The notes under the pieces: generated by a model
Seen by the model: the letters and a program-made list of their open reading frames with translations, nothing else
Databases searched by the model: none
What the model was told of the DNA's origin: nothing
Source of the DNA: a bacterium HR30
GTDB taxonomy: Bacteria > Desulfobacterota > Binatia > HRBIN30
Assembly: GCA_002898795.1 (NCBI GenBank)
Contig: BEIG01000022.1
Span: 1 to 37,868, forward strand
DNA length: 37,868 nt
Reading direction: 5' to 3'
Translations under genes and position numbers: made by a program
In this document: piece by piece, positions 9,409 through 20,034 of the stretch
Layout: each line of letters opens with the position of its first letter
How positions within the stretch are numbered: the stretch's first letter is position 1

Positions 9409-10949
9409 CGAGGACGCCCTCCCTCCGCCACACAAACCGCTTCTTCTCCACACGATGCCGACGCCTGACGGACTCGAGATTCTACCCTTTCCAAGGTCAC
9501 CCGCACCGCAGGCTCCATCCGTACCAGCAATGGCTTTGGATAGAGGCCCATGAATAGGAACAACACCACTAGCGGCGCGAACATGGCAATCTCGCGAGGC
9601 GAGAGATCTTTCAGGGAGGCGTTTTGGGGATTTGACAAGGGGCCGAACATGACCCGCTGAAACATCCATAAAAGATACACGGCGCCCAGGATGACCCCTA
9701 TCGTCCCCAAAACGGCAGCCAGCGGAAAACGGCCAAACGCACCGAGCAAAATCAAAAACTCCCCAACGAACCCATTTAACCCTGGCAGCCCAACGGAAGA
9801 CAGCATGACAACCAGGAAAAAGGCACCGTAAACCGGCAGCCGGGCCCACAACCCGCCAAACTCCGCGATGAGACGCGTGTGCCGCCGCTCGTACAGTGCC
9901 CCCACCGCAAGAAAGAGCCCACCGGTGGACAGCCCATGGTTCAGCATCTGATACAAGCTCCCCTGCACTCCCTGTAGGTTGAGAGCTGCCATGCCCAGCA
10001 TGACAAAGCCTAGGTGGCTCACCGAGGAATAAGCCACGAGCCTCTTCAGATCTGGCTGTACCATGCACACGAGAGCCCCGTAAATGATTCCGATCACCGC
10101 CAGAGCCGCGACGACAGGCATGGCGTCAACGGCGATTTCCGGGAACAACGGGATGGCAAAGCGGAGAAATCCGTAAGTTCCCATCTTCAGTAAGATCGCC
10201 GCCAGGATCACGGATCCACCTGTTGGCGCCTCAGTGTGGGCATCCGGAAGCCAGGTGTGCAGCGGGAACATCGGCACTTTGATCGCAAAGGCCAGGGCAA
10301 AGGCGGCAAAAAGGAGCTTTTGTACCTCCGGCGATAGCCGCAACTGCAGAAGGTGCTCCCAGGCGAAACTGTACTGCCCGATCTGTTGCTGGTGGGCGAT
10401 CGCCAAGTAAATGATCGCGACCAACATCAGCAGACTTCCGGCCATGGTATACAGCACCAATTTGATGGCCGCATAAATTCGATGCTCGCCGCCCCAAATG
10501 CCGATGAGAAAGTACATCGGAATGAGCATGAGCTCCCAAAACACGTAGAACAGGAACAGATCGGTGGCGAGAAGCGCCCCGAGCATGCCCGTCTCCATCA
10601 CGAGCAGGAGAACCAAGTACTCCTTCACCCGTTTCTCCACGTCCCAGGCCTGCAAGAACACGATAGGCATCAGGAAGGTAGTCAGCACCACCAGGAAAAG
10701 ACTGATGCCATCCACCCCCAGCAGATAGTGAATCCCGTAGCGCGGGATCCAGGCAGCCCGCTCGGTCCACTGCAATTCCCCTTTAGCCGCATCGAACGCG
10801 AACAAGAGCCCCACCGAAAGCGCGAACGGCACCAGCGAGAACACGAAAGCTGCCCGCCGCAACGCGCGCACTTGCTCTCTTGGGATCGCCAACAACATCA
10901 ACGCCGCCATTAACGGCGTGAATACGATGAGCGTCAGCAATGGCATCAT
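9405..10949 (-). CDS. nuoM: NADH-quinone oxidoreductase subunit M
   Basis: WIPRYGIHYLLGVDGISLFLVVLTTFLMP, FWELMLIPMYFLIGIWGG, PLHTWLPDAHTEAPTGGSVILA, LKRLVAYSSVSHLGFVMLG. Confidence 0.97.
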   Translation of the reverse strand: MMPLLTLIVFTPLMAALMLLAIPREQVRALRRAAFVFSLVPFALSVGLLFAFDAAKGELQWTERAAWIPRYGIHYLLGVDGISLFLVVLTTFLMPIVFLQAWDVEKRVKEYLVLLLVMETGMLGALLATDLFLFYVFWELMLIPMYFLIGIWGGEHRIYAAIKLVLYTMAGSLLMLVAIIYLAIAHQQQIGQYSFAWEHLLQLRLSPEVQKLLFAAFALAFAIKVPMFPLHTWLPDAHTEAPTGGSVILAAILLKMGTYGFLRFAIPLFPEIAVDAMPVVAALAVIGIIYGALVCMVQPDLKRLVAYSSVSHLGFVMLGMAALNLQGVQGSLYQMLNHGLSTGGLFLAVGALYERRHTRLIAEFGGLWARLPVYGAFFLVVMLSSVGLPGLNGFVGEFLILLGAFGRFPLAAVLGTIGVILGAVYLLWMFQRVMFGPLSNPQNASLKDLSPREIAMFAPLVVLFLFMGLYPKPLLVRMEPAVRVTLERVESRVRQASASCGEEAVCVAEGGRPR

Positions 10950-10976
10950 GCCTCTCCCCGCCTTCTCCCCTTTCCC

Positions 10977-12932
10977 TCAACCTCGGCCAAGGAAGTACCC
11001 GAGGAGCAACAGCGTGCCCACCAACAGCGAAAGCGCGTAGTGCTGCACGTTCCCCGTTTGCCAACGGCGCAACCAACGCCCTGTTTCTTGCACCACTCCT
11101 CCAGCACCGTTCACGGCTCCGTCGACAACAGCAACATCGAATTGGCGCCACAGCACGTGGGCCAACTGAACGATCGGGCGCACGAACAAGGCAGCGTACA
11201 GCTCGTCGACATAGTATTTGTTCCACAAAAGCTGGTATGCCCTCCGCCAACGCGCGGCCAGTTGTTGCGGCGTTTGTGGGGCCTGGATGTAGAAGCGATA
11301 GGCAACCGCAATGCCTGCAAGCGCCACGAACACCGACGCACCCATAAGGGCAACTTCGAGCGCGAGGTGCGGGTGACCACCGGCGTGCGCACTGCCCCCC
11401 ACAGCAGGAGCAAGGAAAGCGCTGAAGCGATCGCCCCAGGCTAAAAACTCGGGTAATCCTACGTAGCCACCAACTACGGACAGCACGGCCAAAACCACAA
11501 GGGGAATGGTCATGGTACGCGGTGACTCGTGCAAATGCGCCCTCGTGTGGGCGTCTGCCCGGCACTCCCCTAGAAACACGAGGAAAAAGAGCCGGAACAT
11601 ATAAAACGCGGTAAGCCCAGCACCCACAAGGGCCAAGCCCCAAAGCATTGGCGCCTCGGCGTAAGCCCTAGCTAAGATCATGTCCTTACTGAAGAAACCG
11701 GCAAAGCCCGGCACCCCGGCAATCGCCAGCGTCCCCACCAGGAACGTAGCGTAAGTGACTGGCAGATAGCGCCGCAAACCACCCATTTTGCGGATGTCTT
11801 GCTCGCCGCCCATGGCGTGAATCACGCTGCCGCTTCCCAGAAACAGCAAAGCTTTGAAAAACGCATGGGTCAACAAATGGAAGATTCCCGCGGAAAACGC
11901 CCCCACGCCCACGGCCAAAAACATGTACCCTAACTGACTGATGGTCGAATAGGCGAGAACCTTTTTGATGTCCGTCTGCACAAGGCCAATCGTAGCCGCG
12001 AACACCGCAGTCAGCGCCCCGACAGTGGCCACCACGTCCAACGAAATCGGTGCCAACTCATACAACGCGTGCAGCCTGGCAATCATGTACACGCCTGCCG
12101 TAACCATTGTGGCCGCGTGAATGAGGGCGCTCACGGGGGTAGGTCCGGCCATGGCATCGGGCAACCAGACGTACAAAGGCAATTGCGCCGATTTTCCCGT
12201 CGCACCAACGAACAGCAGTAACGTCACGCCGGTCACGACGGCTGGCGACAACTGTCGGCCACGCTCGGCAATTTCGCTGAAGCTGAAGGTGTGGCTACCA
12301 GGCCCGAAGCTCCAAAACAGCCAGAAAATACCAACTAAGAAAGCCGCATCGCCAACTCGGTTCACGATGAACGCCTTTTTGCCCGCACTCGCATTGGCGT
12401 CGTTGTCGTACCAGAATCCAATCAGCAGGTAGGAGCAAAGGCCGACACCTTCCCATCCGACGAACAAGAGTAAGAGGTTGTCAGCCATGACGAGGACCAA
12501 CATGGCCACGGTGAACAGGTTGAGGTACGCGAAGTACCGAGCGTAACCTGGGTCGTCGTGCATGTAGACCACGGAATAAAGGTGGATGAGAAAGCCCACA
12601 CCCGTGACCACCAGGATCATGACGGCGCTTAACGCGTCGACCTGAAGGGCAAACCGTACATCTAAGCTGCCCACGGGCAGCCAGCTCCACAGGACTTGTT
12701 GCAACACCAGCCCCGGCGGTCCTAACCAAACACGGATAAAGGCCACCAGGGAGACGATGAACGCCGCAGCCACAACAGACGGCCCGACCACACTTACCGC
12801 GGTTTTCCCAACCCGCCGGCCCAGAAAAATGTGGAACAACACCCCGAGCGCGGGCAGGAGCGGAATCCACCACAGAAACGTAACGTTCTCCACCACCACT
12901 GCGGGTTGGACTTCGTGCATCTCGCCTACCAC
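10977..12932 (-). CDS. nuoL: NADH-quinone oxidoreductase subunit L
   Basis: [78 protein letters not shown]. Start 12932 or 12920. Confidence 0.97.
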   Translation of the reverse strand: MVGEMHEVQPAVVVENVTFLWWIPLLPALGVLFHIFLGRRVGKTAVSVVGPSVVAAAFIVSLVAFIRVWLGPPGLVLQQVLWSWLPVGSLDVRFALQVDALSAVMILVVTGVGFLIHLYSVVYMHDDPGYARYFAYLNLFTVAMLVLVMADNLLLLFVGWEGVGLCSYLLIGFWYDNDANASAGKKAFIVNRVGDAAFLVGIFWLFWSFGPGSHTFSFSEIAERGRQLSPAVVTGVTLLLFVGATGKSAQLPLYVWLPDAMAGPTPVSALIHAATMVTAGVYMIARLHALYELAPISLDVVATVGALTAVFAATIGLVQTDIKKVLAYSTISQLGYMFLAVGVGAFSAGIFHLLTHAFFKALLFLGSGSVIHAMGGEQDIRKMGGLRRYLPVTYATFLVGTLAIAGVPGFAGFFSKDMILARAYAEAPMLWGLALVGAGLTAFYMFRLFFLVFLGECRADAHTRAHLHESPRTMTIPLVVLAVLSVVGGYVGLPEFLAWGDRFSAFLAPAVGGSAHAGGHPHLALEVALMGASVFVALAGIAVAYRFYIQAPQTPQQLAARWRRAYQLLWNKYYVDELYAALFVRPIVQLAHVLWRQFDVAVVDGAVNGAGGVVQETGRWLRRWQTGNVQHYALSLLVGTLLLLGYFLGRG

Positions 12933-13234
12933 CGGAGCAAGTTGACTTCGTCGGCGTTGACCGTCTCGCGGTTCCGGAATACCGCCAAAATAATCGCCAA
13001 TCCCACCGCTGCCTCAGCAGCCGCAACCGTCATCACAAAGAACACCATCACTTGCCCATCCATCGCCTGTTGCTGTCGCGCAAAGGCGACGAACACCAAA
13101 TTGACGGCATTGAGCATCAGTTCGATCGCCATGAAAACAATGATCAGGTTACGCCGCACGAGGACACCCAAAGCGCCAATCGTGAACAACAGGATACCCA
13201 GAACGACGTACCAAGAGGCTGGAACCGTGGTCAT
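12926..13234 (-). CDS. nuoK: NADH-quinone oxidoreductase subunit K
   Basis: 102 aa; [43 protein letters not shown]...[24 protein letters not shown]. Confidence 0.97.
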   Translation of the reverse strand: MTTVPASWYVVLGILLFTIGALGVLVRRNLIIVFMAIELMLNAVNLVFVAFARQQQAMDGQVMVFFVMTVAAAEAAVGLAIILAVFRNRETVNADEVNLLRW

Positions 13235-13740
13235 CGTGGAATTTTCCTCGCCAGAACTACGGCGCCCACGATGGCGCCTAGTAACAACACTGAGGTCACT
13301 TCAAACGCCAGTGCGTGCCGCGTGAACAACCGCTCCGCAAGAGACTCCACCGACCCAAAGCTTGGAGTCACGGCAACTTCCACTCCCGGCCCAGGCATGG
13401 TCGGCAACCCACGCAGGGCCACGGCCCCCAGGACAAGGGCGAAAACCACCGCGAACGCCCCAGCAATGGTTCGTTGGCCTGGCCGAGCCGTTTCTACCGG
13501 CTCGTGCTGTAAATTGAGCAACATGATCACGAACAAGAACAGCACCATGATCGCGCCGGCATACACGATCACCTGCAAGGCCGCGATCATCCGCGCGTCG
13601 AGCAAAAAGAACATCACGGCTAAGAGGAATAAGGCCACAACTAGCGAAAGCGCCGAACGGACGGGGCTGCGGGCCAACACCACTCCGAGGCTAAACAGCA
13701 CCAACGGAACAGAGAGTAAAAAGAACAATAGTGGGCTCAA
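13231..13740 (-). CDS. nuoJ: NADH-quinone oxidoreductase subunit J
   Basis: 169 aa; [55 protein letters not shown]. Confidence 0.96.
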   Translation of the reverse strand: MSPLLFFLLSVPLVLFSLGVVLARSPVRSALSLVVALFLLAVMFFLLDARMIAALQVIVYAGAIMVLFLFVIMLLNLQHEPVETARPGQRTIAGAFAVVFALVLGAVALRGLPTMPGPGVEVAVTPSFGSVESLAERLFTRHALAFEVTSVLLLGAIVGAVVLARKIPR

Positions 13741-13744
13741 CTCC

Positions 13745-14836
13745 TCACCCCTGGATCCACAAGAGTACCAGCGCCGTCACCACCAAATTCGCTAACCCCA
13801 GCGGCAACATCACTTTCCATCCAAACCACATGAGCTGGTCGTAGCGTAGGCGCGGCATGGTCCAACGAACCAGAACCTGCAAGCAGCAAAAAATGAACAC
13901 CTTGACCATGTAGGCCGCTACTTGCAGCAACACCACAACGACGTGGGGTAACGGAACGCTCCAACCCCACGGAAACACGAACCCCTCGCTCGCAAGGAAC
14001 GGTACCTGCCACCCGCCGAAGAAAAAGGTTGTCACCACGGCAGACACCACGGCAATCTCGACGAAGTCCGTCATGAAAAACATCAGGTACTTGATGCCTG
14101 AGTACTCCGTGAAATACCCGCTTACGATCTCCGATTCCCCTTCGGGCAGGTCGAACGGTGCTCGCTTCGTCTCCGCAATGCCAGCAATGAGCAACAGCAA
14201 AAACGCGAGCGGCTGATAGAGAATCCCCCACGCCGGAATCCAACCACCGATCATGTGTCCTTGCCGCCGCACGATCTCTTGAAAGTCCAACGAACCATAG
14301 GTCAGCACTACTGCCACCACCGCCAGGCCCATGGCCAACTCGTAAGAAATCATCTGGGCCGAGCCCCGAATTCCCCCGAGCAAAGACAGGCGGTTATTCG
14401 AAGCCCACCCCCCGAGAACAACGCCGTACACTCCCAGCGAGGTCATGGCCAGCAAAAACAACACACCGACGTCGATCTCCACTGCCTGCAGGTTCACCAC
14501 CATGTCGCCGATGCGCAGCCGATCACCAAAGGGCACAGCCGCGAACGCTACGATGGCTGGAAACAAGGCCACGCAGGGAGCCAACGTGTGCAGCAGACGA
14601 TCCACACCCCTCGGGATCACATCCTCCTTCGTGAGAAACTTGATCGGATCCGCCAATAAGGTGTTCACGAGACCCGCACCCGCGAAACCGAAAATGGCAG
14701 CCCGGTTCGCTCCGATCCGGTCTTGAATCAGCGCGCTACCCTTGCGCTCCACCCACCCGAGGATGCCCGCCAAGTTGAGTACCATGCCGATGACGATCAG
14801 CGCTTTGATCACCGAAACTACAACCACGGTGAGCAT
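13745..14836 (-). CDS. nuoH: NADH-quinone oxidoreductase subunit H
   Basis: GWVERKGSALIQDRIGANRA, LADPIKFLTKEDVIP, ETKRAPFDLPEGESEIVSGYFTEYSGIKYLMFFMTDF. Confidence 0.97.
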   Translation of the reverse strand: MLTVVVVSVIKALIVIGMVLNLAGILGWVERKGSALIQDRIGANRAAIFGFAGAGLVNTLLADPIKFLTKEDVIPRGVDRLLHTLAPCVALFPAIVAFAAVPFGDRLRIGDMVVNLQAVEIDVGVLFLLAMTSLGVYGVVLGGWASNNRLSLLGGIRGSAQMISYELAMGLAVVAVVLTYGSLDFQEIVRRQGHMIGGWIPAWGILYQPLAFLLLLIAGIAETKRAPFDLPEGESEIVSGYFTEYSGIKYLMFFMTDFVEIAVVSAVVTTFFFGGWQVPFLASEGFVFPWGWSVPLPHVVVVLLQVAAYMVKVFIFCCLQVLVRWTMPRLRYDQLMWFGWKVMLPLGLANLVVTALVLLWIQG

Positions 14837-14906
14837 AATGAACCCTACAAGGTGGTCGACGACCCCCGCCAGCCGCCGTTGCGGTCAACACCATCGCGGC
14901 ACGGGG

Positions 14907-15257
14907 TCAATCCCATTCGAGCGCCCCCTTTTGCCAGACGTACAATAATCCCACACCAAGGACCGTAAGAAAAATCAGCATTTCGACGAACCCAAACCAC
15001 CCTAGGCGGTCGAACAACACGGCCCAGGGATATAAGAACACCACCTCGACATCGAAGATGATGAAAATGATCGCTGTCATGTAAAATTTTACCGGGAAGC
15101 GCCCCCAAGCGCTGCCACTCGGTGGGTTCCCGCACTCAAAAGCCTCGCCTTTCGCTGGCGTCTCCGTACGCGGGCCGAGCAGCCACCCGATGCTGACCAT
15201 AATGGCCACCAGTGTCCCAACGAGCAGGAATGTCACCAATACCGATATGGACTGCTC
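14907..15257 (-). CDS. nuoA: NADH-quinone oxidoreductase subunit A
   Basis: MEQSISVLVTFLLVGTLVAIMVSIGWLLGPRTETPAKGEAFECGNPPSGSAWGRFPVKFYMTAIIFIIFDVEVVFLYPWAV. Start set at the internal Met, ATG 15257. Confidence 0.94.
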   Translation of the reverse strand, partial: EQSISVLVTFLLVGTLVAIMVSIGWLLGPRTETPAKGEAFECGNPPSGSAWGRFPVKFYMTAIIFIIFDVEVVFLYPWAVLFDRLGWFGFVEMLIFLTVLGVGLLYVWQKGALEWD

Positions 15258-15420
15258 CATCGCCACACTCACCCTTTTGTCCCACCGCGGATGCTCCTCC
15301 ACAACCAAGCACCCGGCAGTGCAACGCGCGCGCAAGCACTAGGAGAAGCCCTACTTCCAGTCAAGCCAAGCAGCGGGCGGTGCTGCGAGCAAAAAACTTA
15401 TCCCGGCACCAAGGTGGCGC

Positions 15421-16568
15421 TTATCTTCCTACGACTCCCCACACCAACATCCGGCGAAGTGCGCGCTGCTTACGCACCAACAACGCAGAACCCGTGACCA
15501 CGTACGCAAACGCGAACCCGCAACGCGCCAGAGGATTGGGTGCGGCGAGTTGAGCCAAAAATGGCAAACAGAGCAACGCCGCTTCCATCCAATAACAGTC
15601 GCAAGTCGCACAGCACGGCGATCTCATACAGCGACTGGGCAGCAGTGAGGAAAATTTCTTCCACCTGCCGCGAGTCGAGCCGCAGGGCTGCCACGTGCCC
15701 GGACGCGACACTGTACACCAGCGGCAACGTACCGACGAACAAGGTCCACTAGTTCAGCTTCGACGAAACCGTCGCCTCCAACCCTGCTCACCCCCTGCCT
15801 CGCCAAGCAAAAATGTGGGCCACCAGAATTGCGGGTGCTTCCAAAGCTAGGCGGGCGACCCACTGCACCAGCAAGAACTCGTCGATTCCGTGCCCCTGCC
15901 CCAAAGGCACCAGCGCCTCGGCAAAGGGCTTCGCACTGGCCAGGATCACTGCTCCAGACAAAAATCAAACAACAACAATCCGCCTCCCGATTGCTGGAAA
16001 AGCGGCAATCACGGCTGCCAGACCAACAATCCCGGGTTCCTCCCCTTCGTGTCGCGCTGCCCGGATGAAATACACGAGAAACAAGGCAACCAGAACGAGC
16101 GCGTCTAGCCAATCAAGATGCTCGCGCCACGGACTCGCAAACGAGTAAGCCGTCGCCGCTGCCAGAAACGGAAGCTCCACGACCCGCGTCTCGGGAAGCA
16201 CCAGCGAACGCTTCCGCCACCGCCACCACTGCAGCAACACAAACAAGGGCCAGACAACACCAAGGAGCGAGCGGTTTGCGCCGGTCATGTTCGCAGCCGC
16301 ATAGGCCGTGTATTCCGGATGCGAGGCGGACTTTCATGCGAAATACAAGTTCACTGCGTCTTCCGGCAAAACGGCAATCAGGGCGAGGAAGGCAATAGTC
16401 AGTCCTTGGGACACGTCCATTTTTTGCAACCGCCGCCGCCCATGTGAACAAGAAGGCTGCCCCGAGAACCGCGACGCCGAGCACAACGGCAGCGACGAGG
16501 GCTGGCACCTGCGCTCCGGTCAGCCGAACAGCAAAGGCATCCCAACGAGCCGTGCTGCAGCGACCCAC
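15421..16568 (-). pseudogene. Degraded sodium/calcium antiporter (CaCA-like sodium:proton exchanger)
   Basis: Conceptual minus-strand product: FAVRLTGAQVPALVAAVVLGVAVLGAAFLFTWAAAVAK/MDVSQGLTIAFLALIAVLPEDAVNLYFA*KSASHPEYTAYAAANMTGANRSLLG...RVVELPFLAAATAYSF...GRRIVVV*FLSGAVILASAKPFAEALVPLGQGHGIDEFLLVQWVARLALEAPAILVAHIFAWRGRG*AGLEATVSSKLN*WTLFVGTLPLVYS...EEIFLTAAQSLYEIAVLCDLRLLL/WMEAALLCLPFLAQL. Four stops in one shared frame (16334, 15965, 15788, 15749), a frameshift at an A6 run near 16420-16425 and another near 15580. Confidence 0.82.
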
Positions 16569-17014
16569 AACTAAGCCTCATCTGTTTCTCGAATTCTGCC
16601 GCGCCTCGCGAGGCCGCGCGCGGCACGGTAGAGACCGGGAGAGTCAGCACCCGGAGCCCACTAGCCAGCACGGCCGAGAGCGGTGTGGCGCCTCGATTAC
16701 TGCGAAGCCCTAACTCGCATTCGCAAGAGAGCCGTGCCCCCGCGTGCAGTGTGCGGCGTGGATCGCGCCTCCTGACTCGCGAGGGCCAGGCGAAGCTTCT
16801 CGATGTTGCCCTTCGTTCGAACCTGCTGGTCAACTTGAACCGGCTTGGAAACGGCAGCCCCGTGCAACACCTTATTCCCGCATGGCTTACCCCGTCCAAT
16901 TCCTCGGCCCCCACCCCGAGCAACCACCAAACTTTCGGTCGAGCGACACGCAAGGGTGACACTCGTACCGCTTGCGTTTAGCCAGAAAGCTGCAAACATC
17001 TTTAGCCGTACGGG

Positions 17015-17031
17015 CTTGACGCCCTGTCAAG
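17015..17031. promoter_or_regulatory. Inverted repeat CTTGAC-GCCCT-GTCAAG upstream of htpX (possible operator or promoter element)
   Basis: Perfect 6-bp inverted repeat with a 5-nt spacer, ending about 50 bp before ATG 17083. The left arm contains a TTGAC(G) -35-like sequence. Confidence 0.4.
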
Positions 17032-17082
17032 TGAATGTATCCAAGAGGGCGAGCGTCCGATGGCGCCGCGGAGGAGTCGGTT

Positions 17083-17937
17083 ATGGCGAATTCGATGAAA
17101 ACAGCACTTTTGCTCGGTTTACTCACGGGCCTGATCCTGTGGCTCGGTCAGTTCTTCGGCGGGTCACAAGGCATGATCGTCGCCTTCCTGTTTGCCGTGT
17201 TGATGAACTTTGGCAGTTACTGGTTCTCCGACAAGATCGTGTTGGCTATGTATCGCGCACGGGAGGTGTCGGAAAGCGAGGCACCGGAACTGTACGCCAT
17301 GGTGCACAACCTCGCGATGAAGGCGGGGATTCCGATGCCGCGCGTGTACATCATCCCCTCGGCTGCTGCCAATGCGTTTGCCACGGGGCGTAACCCGCAG
17401 CATGCAGCCGTCGCCGTAACGGAGGGGATCCTGCGCATCATGACAATGGAGGAGCTCGAAGGTGTTCTTGCCCACGAGCTTAGCCACGTGAAAAATCGCG
17501 ATATCTTGATCAGCTCCATTGCCGCAACGTTGGCTGGCGCTCTGGTGTTGATGGCAGACATGCTGCGCTGGGGCGCCATACTGGGCAGTGCATCCCGAGA
17601 ACGCGAGGACCACGCCGGAGGTATTGTTGGACTGATCGCCATGTCCATCCTGGCACCGTTCGCCGCTATGCTCATCCAACTCGCCATTTCCCGCGCCCGC
17701 GAATTTGAAGCTGACGCCAGTGCAGCACGGATTCTGGGCACGGGTGAGCCTCTTGCACGCGCGTTGGAAAAGCTCGAATTTGCCGCGCAACGTTATCCTT
17801 TGGACGCTTCGGCCCAAACCGCACACATGTTTATCGTGAATCCGTTGAGGGGAGACTTCCTCGCCCGCCTGTTTAGTACGCACCCGCCGGTCGAAGAGCG
17901 CATCCGACGCTTGCGGTCGATGCAGTGGGCTAGGTAA
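17083..17937 (+). CDS. htpX: Zinc metalloprotease HtpX
   Basis: [27 protein letters not shown]; zinc motif [39 protein letters not shown]. Confidence 0.96.
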   Translation: MANSMKTALLLGLLTGLILWLGQFFGGSQGMIVAFLFAVLMNFGSYWFSDKIVLAMYRAREVSESEAPELYAMVHNLAMKAGIPMPRVYIIPSAAANAFATGRNPQHAAVAVTEGILRIMTMEELEGVLAHELSHVKNRDILISSIAATLAGALVLMADMLRWGAILGSASREREDHAGGIVGLIAMSILAPFAAMLIQLAISRAREFEADASAARILGTGEPLARALEKLEFAAQRYPLDASAQTAHMFIVNPLRGDFLARLFSTHPPVEERIRRLRSMQWAR

Positions 17938-17972
17938 CACTCAGGTCCCCCAGACTGGCTGATAAGCGCAAC

Positions 17973-18392
17973 ATGGAAAACAAGGATCAACCAACGGAGA
18001 GGTCATTCAAGGTCGAAGACCGGCGCCGATTCACCCCGACGGGAGATCCTCGACCTGAGGCCGATGCCTTCCCCAGCACACGATCGGAAGCATCCGAGCA
18101 GGCCACAAGGGGCCAAGACTTCCGGGTAGAGGCACCGCCGCCTCCGCCAACGATCAACTTTGCGACTTTTATCTTGAGCTTGAGCACTCAAGCGTTGGCG
18201 CACCTCGGCGAAATCCCAGACCCGGTTACGCGGGAAGTCAAAACCGACCTCACGGCGGCAAGCCAAATGATCGATATCCTGGCTATGCTGGAGCAAAAAA
18301 CACGTGGCAACCTCGATGCAGATGAGGTTCAGCTTTTGAAAGGCATCTTGTACGATTTGCGGCTGCGATACGTGGAGAAAACGAAATCCTAG
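17973..18392 (+). CDS. DUF1844 domain-containing protein
   Basis: C-terminal INFATFILSLSTQALAHLGEIPDPVTREVKTDLTAASQMIDILAMLEQKTRGNLDADEVQLLKGILYDLRLRYVE matches DUF1844; disordered charged N-terminus. Confidence 0.88.
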   Translation: MENKDQPTERSFKVEDRRRFTPTGDPRPEADAFPSTRSEASEQATRGQDFRVEAPPPPPTINFATFILSLSTQALAHLGEIPDPVTREVKTDLTAASQMIDILAMLEQKTRGNLDADEVQLLKGILYDLRLRYVEKTKS

Positions 18393-18472
18393 GTCCGTTA
18401 CGCTGGCCGTGAAACGCATTCGGCCATCTAGCGCCGGAGCGGAAAGGTCCAAATCGGGAAGGAGGCTTGCAA

Positions 18473-19978
18473 GTGATGGTTTGCTGCAGCCGCCCTACGG
18501 CGGCCCTGGCTATTCTTGGATTGATCTTTTGCGGCTCGGTGGCCCGAGAGGCACACGGAATTAGCTTTTGGGGCGAGTCCACCGCCACAACACCGACCCC
18601 GCGGGCAGAGGCAGCACCGCGGGCTGCCGCACCGGAAGGAGAAGCCACACCTTGCTTACCCGACTTTGCTCACCTGGCGGAAAAACTGAGTCCTGCGGTG
18701 GTCAACATTTCAACGTCGTCAACCGCGCCGCTGGAAGGCCCTGGTCAGATCTTTCCCGGTCCGTTTGGCCGCGGCCCGGAAGAGTTTTTCGAGCCCTTCG
18801 AACGCTTTTTCGGGCGGCCGCGGCAATACCGGCAAAGAAGTCTCGGCTCGGGTTTCATCATCAACCACGACGGCTACATCCTCACGAACAATCACGTTGT
18901 CGAGAATGCTGATCAGATCACCGTGCGCCTCGAGAACGAACAGGAGCACAAGGCGAGAATCATCGGTCGCGATCCGAAAACGGACATTGCCGTGATCAAG
19001 ATCGACAACGTGCCGAACCTGGCGGTGGTGACCATGGGCGACTCCGACAAGTTACGTGTCGGAGAATGGGTGCTGGCTATTGGCAACCCGTTCGGACTCG
19101 ACCACACCGTGACGGCCGGCATTGTGTCCGCCAAAGGCCGCTACCTCGGCCAAGGCAGTTACGACCAATTCATTCAAACCGACGCTGCAATCAATCCGGG
19201 AAACTCCGGTGGACCTTTGATCAACACTCGAGGCGAGGTGGTCGGGATCAATACAGCCATCTTCACGCGCGGGGCCGGCAATATCGGGATCGGTTTTGCC
19301 ATCCCGATCAACCTTGCCAAAGAGCTACTGCCGGAGCTGGAAGCAAAGGGTAAAGTCACTCGTGGTTGGCTCGGCGTCCTCATTCAAAAGGTTACGCCAG
19401 ACATTGCCGATTCCCTTGGCTTGGCCAAACCGGAAGGAGCATTAGTTGCCGATGTTGTCGATGATAGCCCAGCGGCAGAGGCCGGTATCAAAGTAGGGGA
19501 CATCATCGTCGAGTTCGATGGCCACACCATCAAGGAGTCGAACGAACTTCCCTTGCTAGTTGCCCGCACACCTGTGGGTAAAGTCGTTAAAGTCAAGCTG
19601 CTGCGGAACAACAATCCTGTAACTGTGGAAGTGAAAATTGGAGAACTAAAAGACGAGGAAACTTCCACAGGACCTGCCGGTGGCAGGGAACAAGAACTCG
19701 GCATCACGGTCCAGCCGCTAACGCCGGACGTCGCCGAATCGCTGGGCCTAAGCCGCGATCTCAAGGGCATGTTGGTTGCCCGAGTCGAGCCTGGCAGCGC
19801 AGCAGAAGAGGCGGGCTTACGCCGGGGCGACGTGATCCTCGAAGTCAACCGCGAGCCGGTCAAAGATCTTGCTTCGTACCGAAAAGCCCTTAAAGCAGCA
19901 GCCAGCAAGAAAACGGTGCTTTTGCTCGTACGGCGCGGCGAAAATACGATCTTCATCGCGGTCAAGCGGGAAAGTTAG
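18473..19978 (+). CDS. DegP/HtrA (Do family) periplasmic serine endoprotease with two PDZ domains
   Basis: LGSGFIINHDGYILTNNHVVENADQITV, DPKTDIAVIKID, QTDAAINPGNSGGPLINTRGEVVGINTAIF. Two PDZ segments. The track start at 18467 is a TTG; GTG 18473 or ATG 18476 fits the ggaagg-agg RBS better. Confidence 0.95.
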   Translation: MMVCCSRPTAALAILGLIFCGSVAREAHGISFWGESTATTPTPRAEAAPRAAAPEGEATPCLPDFAHLAEKLSPAVVNISTSSTAPLEGPGQIFPGPFGRGPEEFFEPFERFFGRPRQYRQRSLGSGFIINHDGYILTNNHVVENADQITVRLENEQEHKARIIGRDPKTDIAVIKIDNVPNLAVVTMGDSDKLRVGEWVLAIGNPFGLDHTVTAGIVSAKGRYLGQGSYDQFIQTDAAINPGNSGGPLINTRGEVVGINTAIFTRGAGNIGIGFAIPINLAKELLPELEAKGKVTRGWLGVLIQKVTPDIADSLGLAKPEGALVADVVDDSPAAEAGIKVGDIIVEFDGHTIKESNELPLLVARTPVGKVVKVKLLRNNNPVTVEVKIGELKDEETSTGPAGGREQELGITVQPLTPDVAESLGLSRDLKGMLVARVEPGSAAEEAGLRRGDVILEVNREPVKDLASYRKALKAAASKKTVLLLVRRGENTIFIAVKRES

Positions 19979-20034
19979 CGTTCGAAGTGCCCCCACTTCG
20001 CGCGTACGGCAGCGAGAGGTCGGGGGTAAAAACC

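Noticed and set aside
7951-10068. 705-aa ORF as one protein
   Set aside because: The N-terminal 220 residues are the antisense-free alternative frame of nuoM; NuoN clearly begins at MTTLAFPDVAW (ATG 9408).
10783-11643. 286-aa minus-strand ORF inside nuoL/nuoM
   Set aside because: Alternative frame of nuoL with Arg/Cys-rich, non-protein-like composition.
15421-16568. Possible TGA recoding (TGA as Trp or selenocysteine) in the antiporter
   Set aside because: There are also a TAG stop and two frameshifts, and neighbouring genes terminate with TGA and use TGG for Trp. Pseudogene decay is simpler.
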